A program made the translations under genes and the position numbers. Of a DNA stretch of 64,000 bases, positions 7,708-15,987 are shown piece by piece (within the stretch, counting starts at the first letter, position 1; each line of letters starts with the position of its first letter). The stretch is from assembly GCF_033126985.1 (NCBI RefSeq), contig NZ_AP024714.1, positions 1,504,990-1,568,989 of the forward strand. Direction: 5' to 3'. A model generated the notes under the pieces. The model was not told where the DNA came from, ran no database searches, and saw only the letters and a program-made list of their open reading frames with translations. This stretch comes from Methylomarinovum caldicuralii. GTDB lineage: Bacteria > Pseudomonadota > Gammaproteobacteria > Methylococcales > Methylothermaceae.

Positions 7708-8616
7708 ATGACCACCATCGACCCCAGCCGCTTCCCCACCATCGAAGCCTGTATCGGCAATACCCCTCTGGTGCGCCTGCAGCGCCTGCCCGGTGAAACC
7801 TCCAACCTCATCCTGGCCAAGCTGGAGGGCAACAATCCCGCTGGCTCGGTCAAGGACCGCCCGGCCCTGAGCATGATCAAACACGCCGAGGAACGGGGCG
7901 AGATCCGCCCCGGCGATCGTCTGATCGAAGCTACCAGCGGCAATACTGGGATCGCCCTGGCCATGGTGGCTGCCATAAAGGGCTATCGCATGACCCTGAT
8001 CATGCCCGAGAACATGAGCGTGGAGCGGCGCGCGGTCATGAAGGCCTACGGCGCCGAGATCATTCTGGTGTCGGCGGAAGGCGGCATGGAAGAAGCCCGC
8101 GACCTGGCCGAAGCCATGGCCGCCCGCGGCGAAGGTAAACTCCTCAACCAGTTCTCCAATCCGGACAATCCCCGCGCCCACTACGAAGGCACCGGCCCGG
8201 AAATCTGGCGCGACACCTTCGGCGCCATTACGCACTTCGTCAGCGCCATGGGGACCACCGGCACCATCATGGGTGTTTCCCGGTTTTTGAAGGAAAAGAA
8301 TCCGGCGGTCCAGATCGTCGGCGTCCAGCCCGGCGAAGGCGCCAAAATTCCCGGCATCCGCCGCTGGCCTCCGGAATACCTGCCCCAGATCTATGACGCC
8401 TCCCGGGTTGACCGGATCCTGGACATCTCCCAGGAAGCGGCCGAGGAAACCACCCGCCAACTGGCCGCCCGGGAAGGCATCTTCTGCGGCATCTCCTCCG
8501 GCGGGGCGGTTGCCGCGGCCCTGCAACTGTCCCGGCAGGTGGAAAACGCCGTCATCGTTACCATCATCTGCGACCGGGGCGACCGCTACCTGTCCACGGG
8601 AGTGTTTCCAGCCTGA
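7708..8616 (+). CDS. cysM: Cysteine synthase B
   Basis: 302 residues of the PLP-dependent O-acetylserine sulfhydrylase family. PLP lysine lies in NNPAGSVKDRPA (about 46-57), the substrate loop in EATSGNTG (about 74-81) and the phosphate-binding glycines in GTTGTIMGV (about 178-186). The loop sequence and overall length match CysM rather than CysK, so it may use thiosulfate as well as sulfide. Start at 7708 (MTTIDPSRFP) fits the family; an ATG six codons upstream lies inside the preceding gene. The stop overlaps the probable CTG start of the next gene. Confidence 0.93.
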   Translation: MTTIDPSRFPTIEACIGNTPLVRLQRLPGETSNLILAKLEGNNPAGSVKDRPALSMIKHAEERGEIRPGDRLIEATSGNTGIALAMVAAIKGYRMTLIMPENMSVERRAVMKAYGAEIILVSAEGGMEEARDLAEAMAARGEGKLLNQFSNPDNPRAHYEGTGPEIWRDTFGAITHFVSAMGTTGTIMGVSRFLKEKNPAVQIVGVQPGEGAKIPGIRRWPPEYLPQIYDASRVDRILDISQEAAEETTRQLAAREGIFCGISSGGAVAAALQLSRQVENAVIVTIICDRGDRYLSTGVFPA

Positions 8617-10655
8617 TTCGACCGCTCGCTGTCGCCTGCCTACTTTTCCTGTTCATCCCTGGCGGCGGGCGGGCCGCCACGATCGGCCTGCAGCTGGAAC
8701 GGCTCCGCTACGGGAGCTTTATCCTCTCGGGGCTCGACGGTAGGCTCAGCCGGGGCCACCACCTGAACCTCGAGTCGCTGCGATTCCCCTTCCCGCCTTA
8801 CATGCTGAAAGCTTTGCGGCTCGACTGCCCCGGCGGCCGCAACGATCCCGAATCCTTCGCCTGCCCCGAAGGCCGTCTGCGCCTGGATCTCCCCCTGCTG
8901 CGCCGGTCAGTGAACGCCTGCTATCGCCTGACCCTGAACCCTCATGTGCAGCTGCAGCTCGATCCGCTTCGCTTCGCCCGGGGGAAATGGCGGCTGCGAT
9001 GGTCACAGCGGGAAAGCGACTGGCGCCTTGATCTTCAGGGCCGCCAGCCCCTGGCGCTTGCCTGGCTGCGCCCCCTGCTGCCCCCGTCACTGCAGGGAAT
9101 CGAGGACCTGGGAGGGAACCTGCACCTGCAGGCGAGCGGACGGGGCCGCGCTGAAGCCCAATACTGGCAGGCGAAGTTGACAGGCGGCTCGCTTCATTTT
9201 CATGACAGCGACTATGCCCGGGTGCTGGATCAGGTGGGGTTGCGCATGAGGCTGCAGGCATCCCGGAAGCACGCTGACTGGCACGGCACTCTCGATTTAC
9301 AGCTCGATCAGGGGGAAGGCCTGTGGCTGCCCTTTTATTGGAATTTCGCCGCCCACCCCTTCCGCTTTTCCGGTCAGTGGCGCTGGCGTCCTCGTTCCCG
9401 GTCACTGCTGCTGCAGGATTTTCGCCTTCGCCAGACCGGTATCTGGGTGTTGGGTGGTTCGGTATTCAAATACACCCCAGATAACGGTATAAACACGCGG
9501 GGCGATCTGACCTTTCACAGCCGGCTCCCGGCCCTGTTCGACAATTACCTCAAACCGCTGCTGGAAGGCGGAAACTGGGAGGGTCTGACCGTAGTCACGG
9601 GGTGGGCCCGGGGTCAGGTCCGCTGGCGGAACGGCCCGCGCCGGGCCCGCCTGGCGCTGGAGCGGCTGACCCTGGACGACCGCCAGCGCCGCCTTGGCCT
9701 GAACCGGTTGCAGGCTGAGCTGTACTGGCAACGCAGCCTCGATGCCGGCGCCCAGGCCTTTCCCACTTCCCGGCTGGCCTGGCATGCCGGCCACCTTTAC
9801 GCCATTCCATTCGGCGCCGCCGGGTTCCTGCTGCGTCTGGTCGATGACGACATCCGTTTGCTCCGCCCGGCGACGATCCCGGTGCTCGACGGCCGGCTGC
9901 GCATCCGCGAGCTGGAGATACTGGATCTGACCCGAACGCCCAGGCTGCGCTTCGCCGGCGACCTGAAAGGAATTTCCCTGGAAGTGCTGACCCGGGTGCT
10001 GGGGCTGCCGCCGCTTGCGGGAACCCTCGACGGCCATATCCCCAAGGTGACTTACGATCACCGCCGCCATACCCTCAAGGTGGACGGCCGGCTGGTCATC
10101 GAAGTCTTCGACGGCCGGATCGTGGTGGAAAATCTCGTCGTCACCGATCTGTTCGGCGCCCTGCCCCGCCTTCGGGCCGACATCTATCTCCACGATCTGG
10201 ACCTGGAACAGGTGACCGGGCATTTCTCCTTCGGCCGCATCACCGGACGACTGGAAGGCTACGTCAAGGACCTCCAGCTGGAAAACTGGCGTCCCGTGGC
10301 CTTCGATGCCTGGTTCGGCACCCCCGGCGATGACCGGTCCCGCAAGCGCATCAGCCAGAAGGCGGTGGAGAATCTCACCACCTTGGGAGGCGGCAGTGCG
10401 GTCGGGGTGCTGTCACGGCTGGTCCTACGCCTGTTCGACGAATTCCACTACCGGCGGCTGGGACTGGGCTGCCGCCTGCGCTACAACGTCTGCGAGCTGC
10501 GGGGCATCGCCGCTGCGCCGCAGGGGTTCTACATCGTCCAGGGGAGCTACCTGCCGCGTATCGACGTGATCGGCTATAATCGCCGCATCGACTGGCCGAC
10601 GCTGATCGCCCGGCTCAAACGCATCACCCAAGTCCAAGGACCCGTCATCCGATGA
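8613..10655 (+). CDS. AsmA-like envelope protein of the YdbH type, probable CTG start
   Basis: About 680 residues. Reading upstream of the first ATG (8802) in the same frame gives a clean signal peptide (LIRPLAVACLLFLFIPGGG) that begins at a CTG overlapping the cysM stop (CTGA), with GGGAG ten bases upstream and no ATG, GTG or TTG available. The mature part is beta-rich with AsmA/TamB-like repeats, and the last 250 residues (LDGHIPKVTYD, LVIEVFDGRIVVENL, LEQVTGHFSFGRITG) resemble the C-terminal domain of YdbH, which helps move phospholipids to the outer membrane. The next gene encodes a DUF1318 protein, as in the ydbH-ynbE-ydbL operon, which supports the call. Confidence 0.7.
   Translation: MIRPLAVACLLFLFIPGGGRAATIGLQLERLRYGSFILSGLDGRLSRGHHLNLESLRFPFPPYMLKALRLDCPGGRNDPESFACPEGRLRLDLPLLRRSVNACYRLTLNPHVQLQLDPLRFARGKWRLRWSQRESDWRLDLQGRQPLALAWLRPLLPPSLQGIEDLGGNLHLQASGRGRAEAQYWQAKLTGGSLHFHDSDYARVLDQVGLRMRLQASRKHADWHGTLDLQLDQGEGLWLPFYWNFAAHPFRFSGQWRWRPRSRSLLLQDFRLRQTGIWVLGGSVFKYTPDNGINTRGDLTFHSRLPALFDNYLKPLLEGGNWEGLTVVTGWARGQVRWRNGPRRARLALERLTLDDRQRRLGLNRLQAELYWQRSLDAGAQAFPTSRLAWHAGHLYAIPFGAAGFLLRLVDDDIRLLRPATIPVLDGRLRIRELEILDLTRTPRLRFAGDLKGISLEVLTRVLGLPPLAGTLDGHIPKVTYDHRRHTLKVDGRLVIEVFDGRIVVENLVVTDLFGALPRLRADIYLHDLDLEQVTGHFSFGRITGRLEGYVKDLQLENWRPVAFDAWFGTPGDDRSRKRISQKAVENLTTLGGGSAVGVLSRLVLRLFDEFHYRRLGLGCRLRYNVCELRGIAAAPQGFYIVQGSYLPRIDVIGYNRRIDWPTLIARLKRITQVQGPVIR
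9479..9493 (+). repeat. AT-rich 15-mer, copy 2 (inside YdbH-like gene)
   Basis: AGATAACGGTATAAA within a coding region (codons for Asp-Asn-Gly-Ile-Asn). Identical to 12612-12626. The codon choice is far more AT-rich than the surrounding gene. Confidence 0.6.
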
Positions 10656-11236
10656 AAAAAACACTCACCCCGCTGATTCCGCTGTTGCTGATGCTTGGCA
10701 TCGCCGCCTGCGTCACTATCAACATCTACTTTCCGGCCGCCGCAGCGGAAAAGGCCGCCGACCGGATCATCAAGGAGATCCAGGAAGGGACGGAAAAGGA
10801 AAACCCGCCGCAATCGGCCCTGCCCCATTGGCAGGTACGCATCGATCTGTGGGCCCTTCTCGGCGTCGGAAGCGTCCAAGCGGCCGCGGACCTGGACATC
10901 GACAGTCCGGAAATCCGGGCCATCCGCGCCTCGATGAAACGCCGTTTCCCCAAACTGAAATCCTATCTCGACCGGGGTTGGATCGGCTATGCCAACAACG
11001 GCCTGGTGGCGGTGGTCAACAAGACCCAGATCCCGCTCAAGGAACGGGCCATCGTCGAGCGCCTGGTGGCGGCGGAAAACCGGGACCGGCTCGCTCTGTA
11101 TCGGGCCATTGCCCGCGCCAACGGCCATCCCGAATGGGCCGATGACATCCAGGCCACCTTCGCCAAACGCTGGATCGCCAACGCCAAACCGGGCTGGCAG
11201 GTCCAGCTTGCCAACGGCCGCTGGGTGCGGAAATAG
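10652..11236 (+). CDS. DUF1318 (YdbL-like) lipoprotein
   Basis: 194 residues. A lipoprotein signal ends at LGIAAC (Cys about residue 21), directly followed by VTINIYFPAAAAEKAADRIIKEI, a hallmark of DUF1318 proteins. The C-terminal half carries AIRASMKRRFPKLKSYLDRGWIGYANNGLV and KERAIVERLVAAENRDRLALY, matching the helical YdbL body. In E. coli YdbL is soluble and the lipoprotein YnbE is separate; here the lipidated N-terminus and the YdbL body are one chain, and no separate ynbE is seen. The start overlaps the preceding stop (ATGA), so it should be co-expressed with the AsmA-like gene and act in the same phospholipid transport step. Confidence 0.75.
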   Translation: MKKTLTPLIPLLLMLGIAACVTINIYFPAAAAEKAADRIIKEIQEGTEKENPPQSALPHWQVRIDLWALLGVGSVQAAADLDIDSPEIRAIRASMKRRFPKLKSYLDRGWIGYANNGLVAVVNKTQIPLKERAIVERLVAAENRDRLALYRAIARANGHPEWADDIQATFAKRWIANAKPGWQVQLANGRWVRK

Positions 11237-11239
11237 CCC

Positions 11240-12565
11240 ATGGGACGACGCCGACGCAGGCCGCTGCCGACCGAGCCGGCCTTGGCCACCGTCGAAAAAC
11301 TGACCCACGACGGCCGTGGCATCGCCTACGTGGACGGCAAGGCCATCTTCATCATCGGGGCATTGCCGGGGGAAACCGTCCGTTTTCGCTACACCGAGCT
11401 GCGCCGCGATCACGGCAGCGGCCAGGTCGTCGAAGTGCTCAAGTCCGTCCCGGAAAGGGTCGCCCCGGCCTGCGGCGCTTTTGGCCGGTGTGGCGGCTGC
11501 AGTTTGCAGCACCTGGACCACGCCGCGCAGATCCGGGCCAAAGACGCACTGCTGGCCGAGCAACTGCGCCGCATCGGCGGGATAGACGACTTCGAATGCT
11601 GGCCGCCTTTGACCGGCCCGGTGTGGGGCTATCGGCGCAAAGCCCGCCTCGGCGTCCGCTATGTCCGCAACAAGGACAAGGTGCTGGTGGGGTTCCGCGA
11701 GCGCGGCAGCGGCAAAATGGCCGAAATCGAATCCTGCCTCACCCTGCACCCCCAGGTCGGGGAACGGCTGCAGGACCTGGCGGGATTGATCGACACCTTG
11801 AGCATCCGCGAGCAGCTGCCCCAGATCGAGGTCGCTATCGGCGACAACCGCAGCGCCCTGGTATTCCGGGTGCTGCAGCCGCCGAGCGCGGCAGACCGCC
11901 AGCGGCTGAGCGATTTCGGCCGCCGCTACGATTTCGACGTCTATCTTCAGCCCAAGGGACCGGAATCACTCCAGCCACTCTACCCTGAGGATCCCCCGCT
12001 GCCCTGTTATTTCCTGCCGGAGGACGTCACCCTCTGGTTCGGCCCGCTGGGCTTCACCCAGGTGAACGCCGACATCAACCGCAAGATGATCGCCCGAGTT
12101 CTGGAAATGCTGGCCCCCCAAACGGACGAAACCCTCCTGGACCTGTTCTGCGGCCTCGGCAATTTCACCCTGCCGCTCGCGCGCCGCGGTGGGCGTATCG
12201 TCGGCGTGGAAGGCAACGCCCGGGAGGTGGAGATGGGGCGCTACAACGCCCGGGCCAACGGCATCGACAACGTGGAATTTCACGTCTGCGACCTCACCCA
12301 GCCCTTGGAGGACCAGCCCTGGGCCGGGGCGCGTTACGACAAGATTCTCCTGGATCCGGCCCGCAGCGGCGCCCTCGAACTGATGGCGTGGCTGCCCCGC
12401 TGGCGTCCCAAGCAGGTGGTTTACGTTTCCTGCAACCCTGCCACGCTCGCCCGCGACGTGGGCCGGCTGGTACACGAGCACGGCTTCAGGCTGATCCGCG
12501 CCGGGATCATGGACATGTTCCCCCACACCGCCCATGTCGAATCCATCGCCCTGCTGACGCCATGA
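11240..12565 (+). CDS. rlmD: 23S rRNA (uracil-1939-C5)-methyltransferase
   Basis: 441 residues: an N-terminal TRAM domain (about 10-70), the Fe-S cysteines CGAFGRCGGC (about 76-85) with a fourth Cys further on, a SAM-binding LLDLFCGLGNFTLPLA (about 297-312) and the catalytic YVSCNPATLARD near 395-406. All are expected for RlmD/RumA, which uses an Fe-S centre and SAM to make m5U1939. Only 3 bases separate it from the lipoprotein gene and its stop overlaps the L,D-transpeptidase start, so the segment from cysM to 13083 may be one transcript. Confidence 0.93.
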   Translation: MGRRRRRPLPTEPALATVEKLTHDGRGIAYVDGKAIFIIGALPGETVRFRYTELRRDHGSGQVVEVLKSVPERVAPACGAFGRCGGCSLQHLDHAAQIRAKDALLAEQLRRIGGIDDFECWPPLTGPVWGYRRKARLGVRYVRNKDKVLVGFRERGSGKMAEIESCLTLHPQVGERLQDLAGLIDTLSIREQLPQIEVAIGDNRSALVFRVLQPPSAADRQRLSDFGRRYDFDVYLQPKGPESLQPLYPEDPPLPCYFLPEDVTLWFGPLGFTQVNADINRKMIARVLEMLAPQTDETLLDLFCGLGNFTLPLARRGGRIVGVEGNAREVEMGRYNARANGIDNVEFHVCDLTQPLEDQPWAGARYDKILLDPARSGALELMAWLPRWRPKQVVYVSCNPATLARDVGRLVHEHGFRLIRAGIMDMFPHTAHVESIALLTP

Positions 12566-13083
12566 CCCGTTGGATCATCGTCAGCATTCCACGGCAGCGG
12601 TTGTTTTTGCTAGATAACGGTATAAAGATTCGGGAATATCCGGTTTCGACCGCCCGCAACGGCTGCGGCGAGCGGATCGGCAGCGGCTGCACCCCCCGGG
12701 GCTGGCATTACGTGCGCGCCAAGATCGGAACCGGACTGCCCCGCTACGCCGTTCTGGTGGGACGGCGTTTTACCGGTGAAATCTATTCCCCCCAGCTGGC
12801 ACAACGGTATCCAAAGCGTGACTGGATCCTGAGCCGCATCCTCTGGCTCTGCGGTCTGGAACCCGGCTTCAACCGCCTAGGGGAGCGGGACACCTTCCGC
12901 CGCTATATCTACATCCACGGCAGCCCCGACCACCTGATCGACGGCCGGCCCGGTTCCTGCGGCTGTATCCGGATGCGCAACGCCGATGTCCAGGAACTGT
13001 ACGACCGGATCGAACCCGGCACCCGGGTCTGGATCACTGAAAGCGGCGATCAGTCCACCTGGCCGTCTTTGCCGGTCAGGTGA
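12562..13083 (+). CDS. L,D-transpeptidase (YkuD fold)
   Basis: 173 residues beginning with the YkuD N-terminal strands (IIVSIPRQRLFLL, YPVSTARNG) and ending with the active-site block IHGSP...RPGSCGCIRMRN (about 116-142). The catalytic Cys is the one in GCIRM. The usual SHGC has become SCGC, so the second His of the motif is replaced by Cys. The ATG at 12562 overlaps the rlmD stop (ATGA). No signal peptide is visible, as in several short gammaproteobacterial members of this family that are annotated as cytoplasmic or exported by unknown means. The 3' end overlaps the convergent UPF0114 gene by 34 bases. Confidence 0.85.
   Translation: MTRWIIVSIPRQRLFLLDNGIKIREYPVSTARNGCGERIGSGCTPRGWHYVRAKIGTGLPRYAVLVGRRFTGEIYSPQLAQRYPKRDWILSRILWLCGLEPGFNRLGERDTFRRYIYIHGSPDHLIDGRPGSCGCIRMRNADVQELYDRIEPGTRVWITESGDQSTWPSLPVR
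12612..12626 (+). repeat. AT-rich 15-mer, copy 3 (inside L,D-transpeptidase gene)
   Basis: AGATAACGGTATAAA, identical to 9479-9493, encoding part of LDNGIK in an otherwise GC-rich gene. Confidence 0.6.
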
Positions 13084-13625
13084 TAAATCGCCGAATGGGA
13101 CAGAAATAGGGCGAACCCTACCAGCGCAATGCCGCCCGCAAACGCCAGCAGATCCAAAGGCCCGTCGAATTTCATGCTGATGCCCCGCTCGAAGAACTTG
13201 ACGATGAGGATCATCAAAATCACCTTCCCAAGGCGGCTTTTCAGGTCGTCCAGATTGCGGATGACCAGCACCTTGGCAAAGGCGTCGCTGCGGCGGGCCT
13301 CCTCCAGCGTGCTGATGAACAGCTCGTACAGCCCCAGTGAGAATATCAGCAACACTGTCGCCAGCAGATAACCGTCGATCACCTCCACCACATGGGCGAT
13401 GGACTGGGCCCGAAGCACCTGCCGCACCTCAGGCGTCAGATCCGGATCGGCATAATGGGCCAATTCCGAAACCAGAATCCATGCATCGACCGTCGCCACG
13501 TAAAGAACCGCAAACGCCGTCACCAGACTGGCAAGCACGGCTACCAGCACCACCAGGCGGGTGCGCCACAGGGCGGCCTCGAAGATCAGCTCTACCCGCT
13601 TCATCCAAGGATTCTTCGCCTGCAA
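13050..13625 (-). CDS. UPF0114/YqhA family membrane protein
   Basis: 191 residues with four hydrophobic segments (about 23-45, 85-108, 133-150, 160-180) and the family's conserved stretch ELFISTLEEARR followed by LVIRNLDDLKSRLGKVILMILIVKFFE. The function of UPF0114 proteins is unknown. A strong AAGGAG ribosome site sits seven bases before a TTG at 13625, so that start is preferred; an ATG at 13604 is the alternative. Convergent with, and slightly overlapping, the L,D-transpeptidase gene. Confidence 0.85.
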   Translation of the reverse strand: MQAKNPWMKRVELIFEAALWRTRLVVLVAVLASLVTAFAVLYVATVDAWILVSELAHYADPDLTPEVRQVLRAQSIAHVVEVIDGYLLATVLLIFSLGLYELFISTLEEARRSDAFAKVLVIRNLDDLKSRLGKVILMILIVKFFERGISMKFDGPLDLLAFAGGIALVGFALFLSHSAIYHLTGKDGQVD

Positions 13626-13682
13626 CGCCGTCTCCTTCTGCTATCATCCAAATGCAACAATGATGACGGATACAAAAAACAT

Positions 13683-13712
13683 TTGCCAGTCAAATTCCCT
13701 GCCGGGTAGAAT
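13683..13712 (+). promoter_or_regulatory. Sigma-70 promoter of tRNA-Thr
   Basis: TTGCCA (13683-13688) and TAGAAT (13707-13712) are separated by 18 bases and end 11 bases before the tRNA, a good sigma-70 arrangement. Confidence 0.6.
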
Positions 13713-13723
13713 CCAACTGCCGC

Positions 13724-13799
13724 GCTGGCGTAGCTCAGTTGGTAGAGCAGCGGATTTGTAATTCGCCGGTCGCAGGTTCGAATCCTGTCGCCAGCTCCA
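13724..13799 (+). tRNA. tRNA-Thr (anticodon TGT)
   Basis: A 76-base cloverleaf: acceptor GCTGGCG/CGCCAGC, anticodon loop TTTGTAA giving TGT, TPsiC arm GTTCGAATC, and an encoded CCA. A broken XRE-type gene begins immediately after the CCA. Confidence 0.97.
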
Positions 13800-13802
13800 G
13801 CT

Positions 13803-14119
13803 ATCTCACAAATTGAAACGGACTACGGCAAGCGCATCCGTGCCCTCCGGCGCGCCAACAACATCACCCAGCAAGAGCTGGCCCGTGCAACCGGCATCGA
13901 CCAGTCCTGCATCTCCAAACTGGAACGCGGCGATGTGGTCGGCACCCCGGAAAATCTCCTCAAGATCGCCAGGGCCCTGGGCGTGACCGTCTCCGACCTT
14001 TTGGGCGACGCCGTGCGCGAGCCCCAGGAGCCCTACCGGAACGCCACCGATCCCAGAGCCGCGATCCTGGCCGACTACCAGGCCCCCGAAGGCCTGCGCG
14101 ACATGGCCCAGGACAAGGC
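13803..14119 (+). pseudogene. XRE-family HTH regulator remnant without start codon, cut by IS
   Basis: The frame reads QIETDYGKRIRALRR, then the helix-turn-helix ITQQELARATGIDQSCISKLERGD and LLKIARALGVTVSDLLGD, a textbook Cro/CI HTH. No ATG, GTG or TTG lies in frame between the tRNA and the HTH, so the 5' end is missing or a rare codon is used. The 3' end runs into the IS4-like element at about 14120. After the IS, the frame starting at 15574 (DLKAFALLVRKS, stop at 15645) may be the displaced C-terminus. Probably non-functional. Confidence 0.65.
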
Positions 14120-15574
14120 CACCCTATTACCCACATCTTCCCCCTTCTATAGGAATCAATGTCTTATCCGTTTTCTCTGAGGGAACTTGATCTCGGCCGC
14201 CCGGATGGCGGTCACGGCCTCCACGTAGGCGCTCAGTTTGGTCATGCCCTGCCACAGGGCTTTGGGGCCGGGTGGGGGATCGTTCTTGCGCCCCAGCCAG
14301 CCGCCAAAGCCGGCCACAATGCGGACGATGGTGCCCAAATCCGGCGGCGTCGCGGGCGGCGGGGTGCGATGGTGGATGGCCCAGGCGGTCTGCCATTCTT
14401 CGACAGAGAACACCACTTCACAGCACCACTCGGGATGTTCCCGCCCGAGCGTCATCAGCATCAGGATGCGCCAGGCGACGATCAGATACAGCACCAGGGC
14501 CCGTTCCAGGCGTTCCCGGGTGCGAAGTTGCAGGGCTTCGATGCGGCAGCCGCTTTTGAGGATGCGGAAGTAGACCTCGATCCACCAGCGTTTGCGGTAC
14601 CATTCGATGCGCGCTCTGGCCTGTTCCAGGGTGGTGATTTCTTCGTTGGTGATCAGGCACCATTCAACCGCTTCCTGGCCTTCGGGGGGCGCCTCTTCCC
14701 GGGCCAGGATGACGGTGACTTGGGGACCCGGGCCGCTGCGGGTCTTCAGTTCGACCCGGGCGAGCCGGATTGTTTGTGTGACCTGCCGGGCCGGGCGGTT
14801 GCCGCCGGCCGGCAGGTCAAAGGCGATCGTCCCCAACACCGGCTGGGCTTCGACCGCGGCCCGCAGTTTGCCATCGAGAGGGTCGTTGAGCTTGCGGTCG
14901 TGTCGTACCCGGATCAGGTAATCGGCGGCAAAGCCCAGCTGTTCGGCCCGGTCGATCAGGGCCCGAAGGTCACCTTCGCGGTCGGCGACATACACCAGCC
15001 GGGTCTCGGGCGCCAGGGCGGCCATCTCGGCCACCCGCTCATAACCTTCCACCCAACGCAGGCTTTCGGCCAGGTCCGGTTCCCCCTTGGGCAAACGCGC
15101 CCAGTGCCAGCAGTCGGTCACCCCCAGGGCCACGCCCGCCTCACTGATCACCAGCGTCGGATGCAGGTACAACCCCTGACGCTGCTCGTAATTCAGCCGT
15201 CCCAACCCCGCCATCGACGGCCGCCCGGAATAATCCAGCTCGGTGGTGTCCTGCAGGCACAGCACCCGCGACTGCTGCCGGATCCGTTCCAGGGTCGGCA
15301 CACTGTGGGCCCGCAACACCTCCCGAAAATCCAGCCTGGCATTGTCCAGCAGCCGGTAGGCCGCCTTGGTCTCCGCCCAGCCACCCCCGCAAACGTTGGG
15401 AACGCTCGCCATCGGATCGTTTGCCATCGCTTCTATCACCCGGCACAGCCGCCGGTTCAGGCGGGCATCGCCCAGCGCCAGGGAAAAAATTCTTGTTCAG
15501 CCCAGCTCATGTCAACGCCTATCCAAAGAAATCAATATCTTACTACAGGGGCGAGAGATGTGGGTAATAGGGTG
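14120..15574. mobile_element. IS4/Tn5-like insertion sequence
   Basis: Bounded by a 19-base inverted repeat, CACCCTATTACCCACATCT at 14120-14138 and its complement at 15556-15574; the true ends may lie one or two bases inside. It carries one transposase on the minus strand. No flanking target-site duplication is visible (ACAAGGCCA on the left, TGATCTAAA on the right), so the element may have been rearranged after insertion. It lies inside the XRE remnant. Confidence 0.85.
14156..15510 (-). CDS. IS4-family (Tn5-like) transposase with apparent frameshift near its start
   Basis: The main frame (427 aa from an internal ATG at 15439) contains the DDE fold: LCLQDTTELDYSG with the first Asp, YVADREGDLRALIDRA with the second and RWWIEVYFRILKSGCRIEALQL with the Y(2)R(3)E(6)K block and the Glu. 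The natural N-terminus (MSWAEQEFF, ATG at 15510) is in another frame and joins SLALGDARLNRRL only through a -1 shift at a run of six T on the coding strand (15484-15489). One T is missing, or the shift is programmed or produced by slippage. Transposition activity cannot be assumed. Confidence 0.8.
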
Positions 15575-15660
15575 ATCTAAAGGCCTTTGCCCTCCTGGTT
15601 CGCAAATCAACAGTGAGCTTTTCAGCTTTCAACTTCGGAGGATGAAGGCCCAGGTAAGCC

Positions 15661-15966
15661 ATGATCGGCGCCATCGCGGGAGACATCATTGGTTCCGTTT
15701 ACGAGTTCGCGCCCTGCAAATCCAGGGATTTCGCGCCGCTCTTCCATCCCGACGCCCATTTCACCGACGATACCGTGCTGACGGTGGCGGTCGCCGACAG
15801 CCTGCTCCATGACCGCGACCCGGTTGCGGCCTTCAAGGACTGGGGCCGCCGCTATCCCGATTGCGGCTGGGGCGGCATGTTCGCCCGCTGGCTGTTCTCC
15901 GCCCGCACCGAACCGTATGGCAGCTTCGGCAACGGCGCGGCCAAGGTTATCATATGCTCTGCCTGA
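15661..15966 (+). pseudogene. ADP-ribosylglycohydrolase, truncated
   Basis: The first 94 residues match the start of the ADP-ribosylglycohydrolase (DraG/Tri1-like) family: MIGAIAGDIIGSVYE, FTDDTVLTVAVADSLL (metal-binding TDDT) and GWGGMFARWL...YGSFGNGAA. Full-length members are around 250 residues and continue past GNGAAMR; here the frame leaves the family after GNGAAK and stops at 15966, inside the leader of the sigma-factor gene. The catalytic C-terminal aspartates are absent, so it should be inactive. Confidence 0.75.
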
Positions 15967-15987
15967 TGCGACCGCACCGGATTCTCC

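Noticed and set aside
13724-13830. Phage-type attachment repeat at the tRNA-Thr 3' end
   Set aside because: No second copy of the tRNA end was found at the other side of the decayed segment, so att sites cannot be claimed.
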